Shown here: piece after piece, positions 63,864 through 64,000 of the stretch
Position numbering within the stretch: position 1 is the first letter of the stretch
How the letters are laid out: the number at the start of each line of letters is the position of its first letter
DNA from: Pedobacter sp. Bi126
GTDB lineage: Bacteria; Bacteroidota; Bacteroidia; Sphingobacteriales; Sphingobacteriaceae
Direction of reading: 5' to 3'
Length of the DNA stretch: 64,000 nt
Assembly (NCBI RefSeq): GCF_918698245.1
Contig: NZ_CAKKMS010000003.1
Coordinates: 1,033,690-1,097,689 of the forward strand
The notes under the pieces: model-generated
Seen by the model: the letters and a program-made list of their open reading frames with translations, nothing else
Told to the model about the DNA's origin: nothing
Database searches by the model: none
Translations under genes and position numbers: made by a program

Positions 63864-63894
63864 TTTGGATATTCATTAAAAATCCTTACTTTTG
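63864..63894 (+). promoter_or_regulatory. Consensus promoter P1, probable rRNA-type leader
   Basis: TTTG at 63864-63867, exactly 19 bases, then TACTTTTG at 63887-63894 matches the Bacteroidota consensus without a mismatch. The following cpcgcttcgg-like text (catcccgcttcggaggaagg, 63895-63914) is GC-richer and open for transcription to the right. With a second promoter about 107 bases on, it resembles the tandem promoters of an rRNA operon, whose genes would lie beyond the window. Confidence 0.65.
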
Positions 63895-63971
63895 CATCCC
63901 GCTTCGGAGGAAGGGTTTGATTGAAAAGATGGCAGAGCGAGATGGAGGGCATGTTTATTTTAAAATAAATA

Positions 63972-64000
63972 TTGCGGGAGCGGAAAAGATTGCTACCTTT
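63972..64000 (+). promoter_or_regulatory. Second tandem promoter P2, cut by the window end
   Basis: TTG at 63972-63974, 19 bases, then TACCTTT at 63994-64000, which would be a full TAnnTTTG if the next base is G. The spacing equals that of P1. Confidence 0.55.

Overview
The window looks like a chromosomal segment from a Bacteroidota species, most likely Sphingobacteriaceae close to Pedobacter. The signs are an AT-rich genome, promoters of the Bacteroidota type (TTTG, about 19 bases, then TAnnTTTG), a type IX secretion (T9SS) C-terminal sorting domain, a RemB-like outer-membrane barrel, and small Bacteroidota-specific families (DUF4834, DUF6427, DUF2480, DUF3108, DUF3109). The genus is inferred from protein recognition, not from a marker gene.

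Layout. 1-5.4 kb: the 3' end of uvrB, a secreted DUF3472 protein, YwbE, a DUF4834 protein, an NTF2-like protein, a frameshifted SRPBCC gene, a GbsR/MarR regulator and an alginate lyase. 5.5-10.8 kb: a YfhO membrane protein, a repeat-rich spacer with a candidate 31-residue membrane peptide, an LpxH-like phosphatase and a glycosyltransferase. 10.9-17.9 kb (minus): a 2095-residue surface protein with TIG and FG-GAP repeats and a T9SS tail, coupled to an FN3-like lipoprotein. 18-26.2 kb: housekeeping and envelope genes (DUF6427, coaX, an outer-membrane barrel, lptC, a PpiD/SurA-like foldase, DUF2480, DUF3108, DUF3109).

26.4-52.4 kb is a large surface-polysaccharide locus. It has three parts: (a) rmlB-rmlC-rmlD-rmlA for dTDP-L-rhamnose, followed by an MBOAT O-acyltransferase with an SGNH-like partner and a TviB-type UDP-sugar dehydrogenase; (b) 1.5 kb of repeat-filled DNA without genes, then gmd; (c) a tightly packed operon of PHP phosphatase, Wza-like exporter, Wzc-like tyrosine kinase, two tandem FdtA-type cupins, an acetyltransferase and an aminotransferase (a dTDP-3-acetamido-3,6-dideoxyhexose pathway fed by RmlA/RmlB), Wzx flippase, three glycosyltransferases, a Wzy-like polymerase and an epimerase. 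It ends at a very strong terminator. The lipid-linked initiating sugar transferase and a nucleotidyltransferase follow. Together these encode Wzx/Wzy-dependent synthesis and export of a polymer probably containing rhamnose and an N-acetylated 3-amino-3,6-dideoxyhexose, perhaps also a uronic acid and O-acyl groups.

52.5-64 kb: a RemB/Wzi-like barrel, dxs (minus), scpA, glyA and glmS (which feeds UDP-GlcNAc to the envelope), a beta-helix lipoprotein and comF (minus). A 450-bp spacer with a diverged direct repeat follows. The window ends in two consensus tandem promoters pointing out of the window, in a style typical of an rRNA operon leader.

No tRNA, rRNA, CRISPR array, insertion sequence or phage gene was recognised. 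The best leads are the paired FdtA paralogues (one lacks a conserved histidine), the 20-bp palindrome against the glmS promoter, the 31-codon membrane peptide behind a consensus promoter, and the direct repeat before the terminal promoters.
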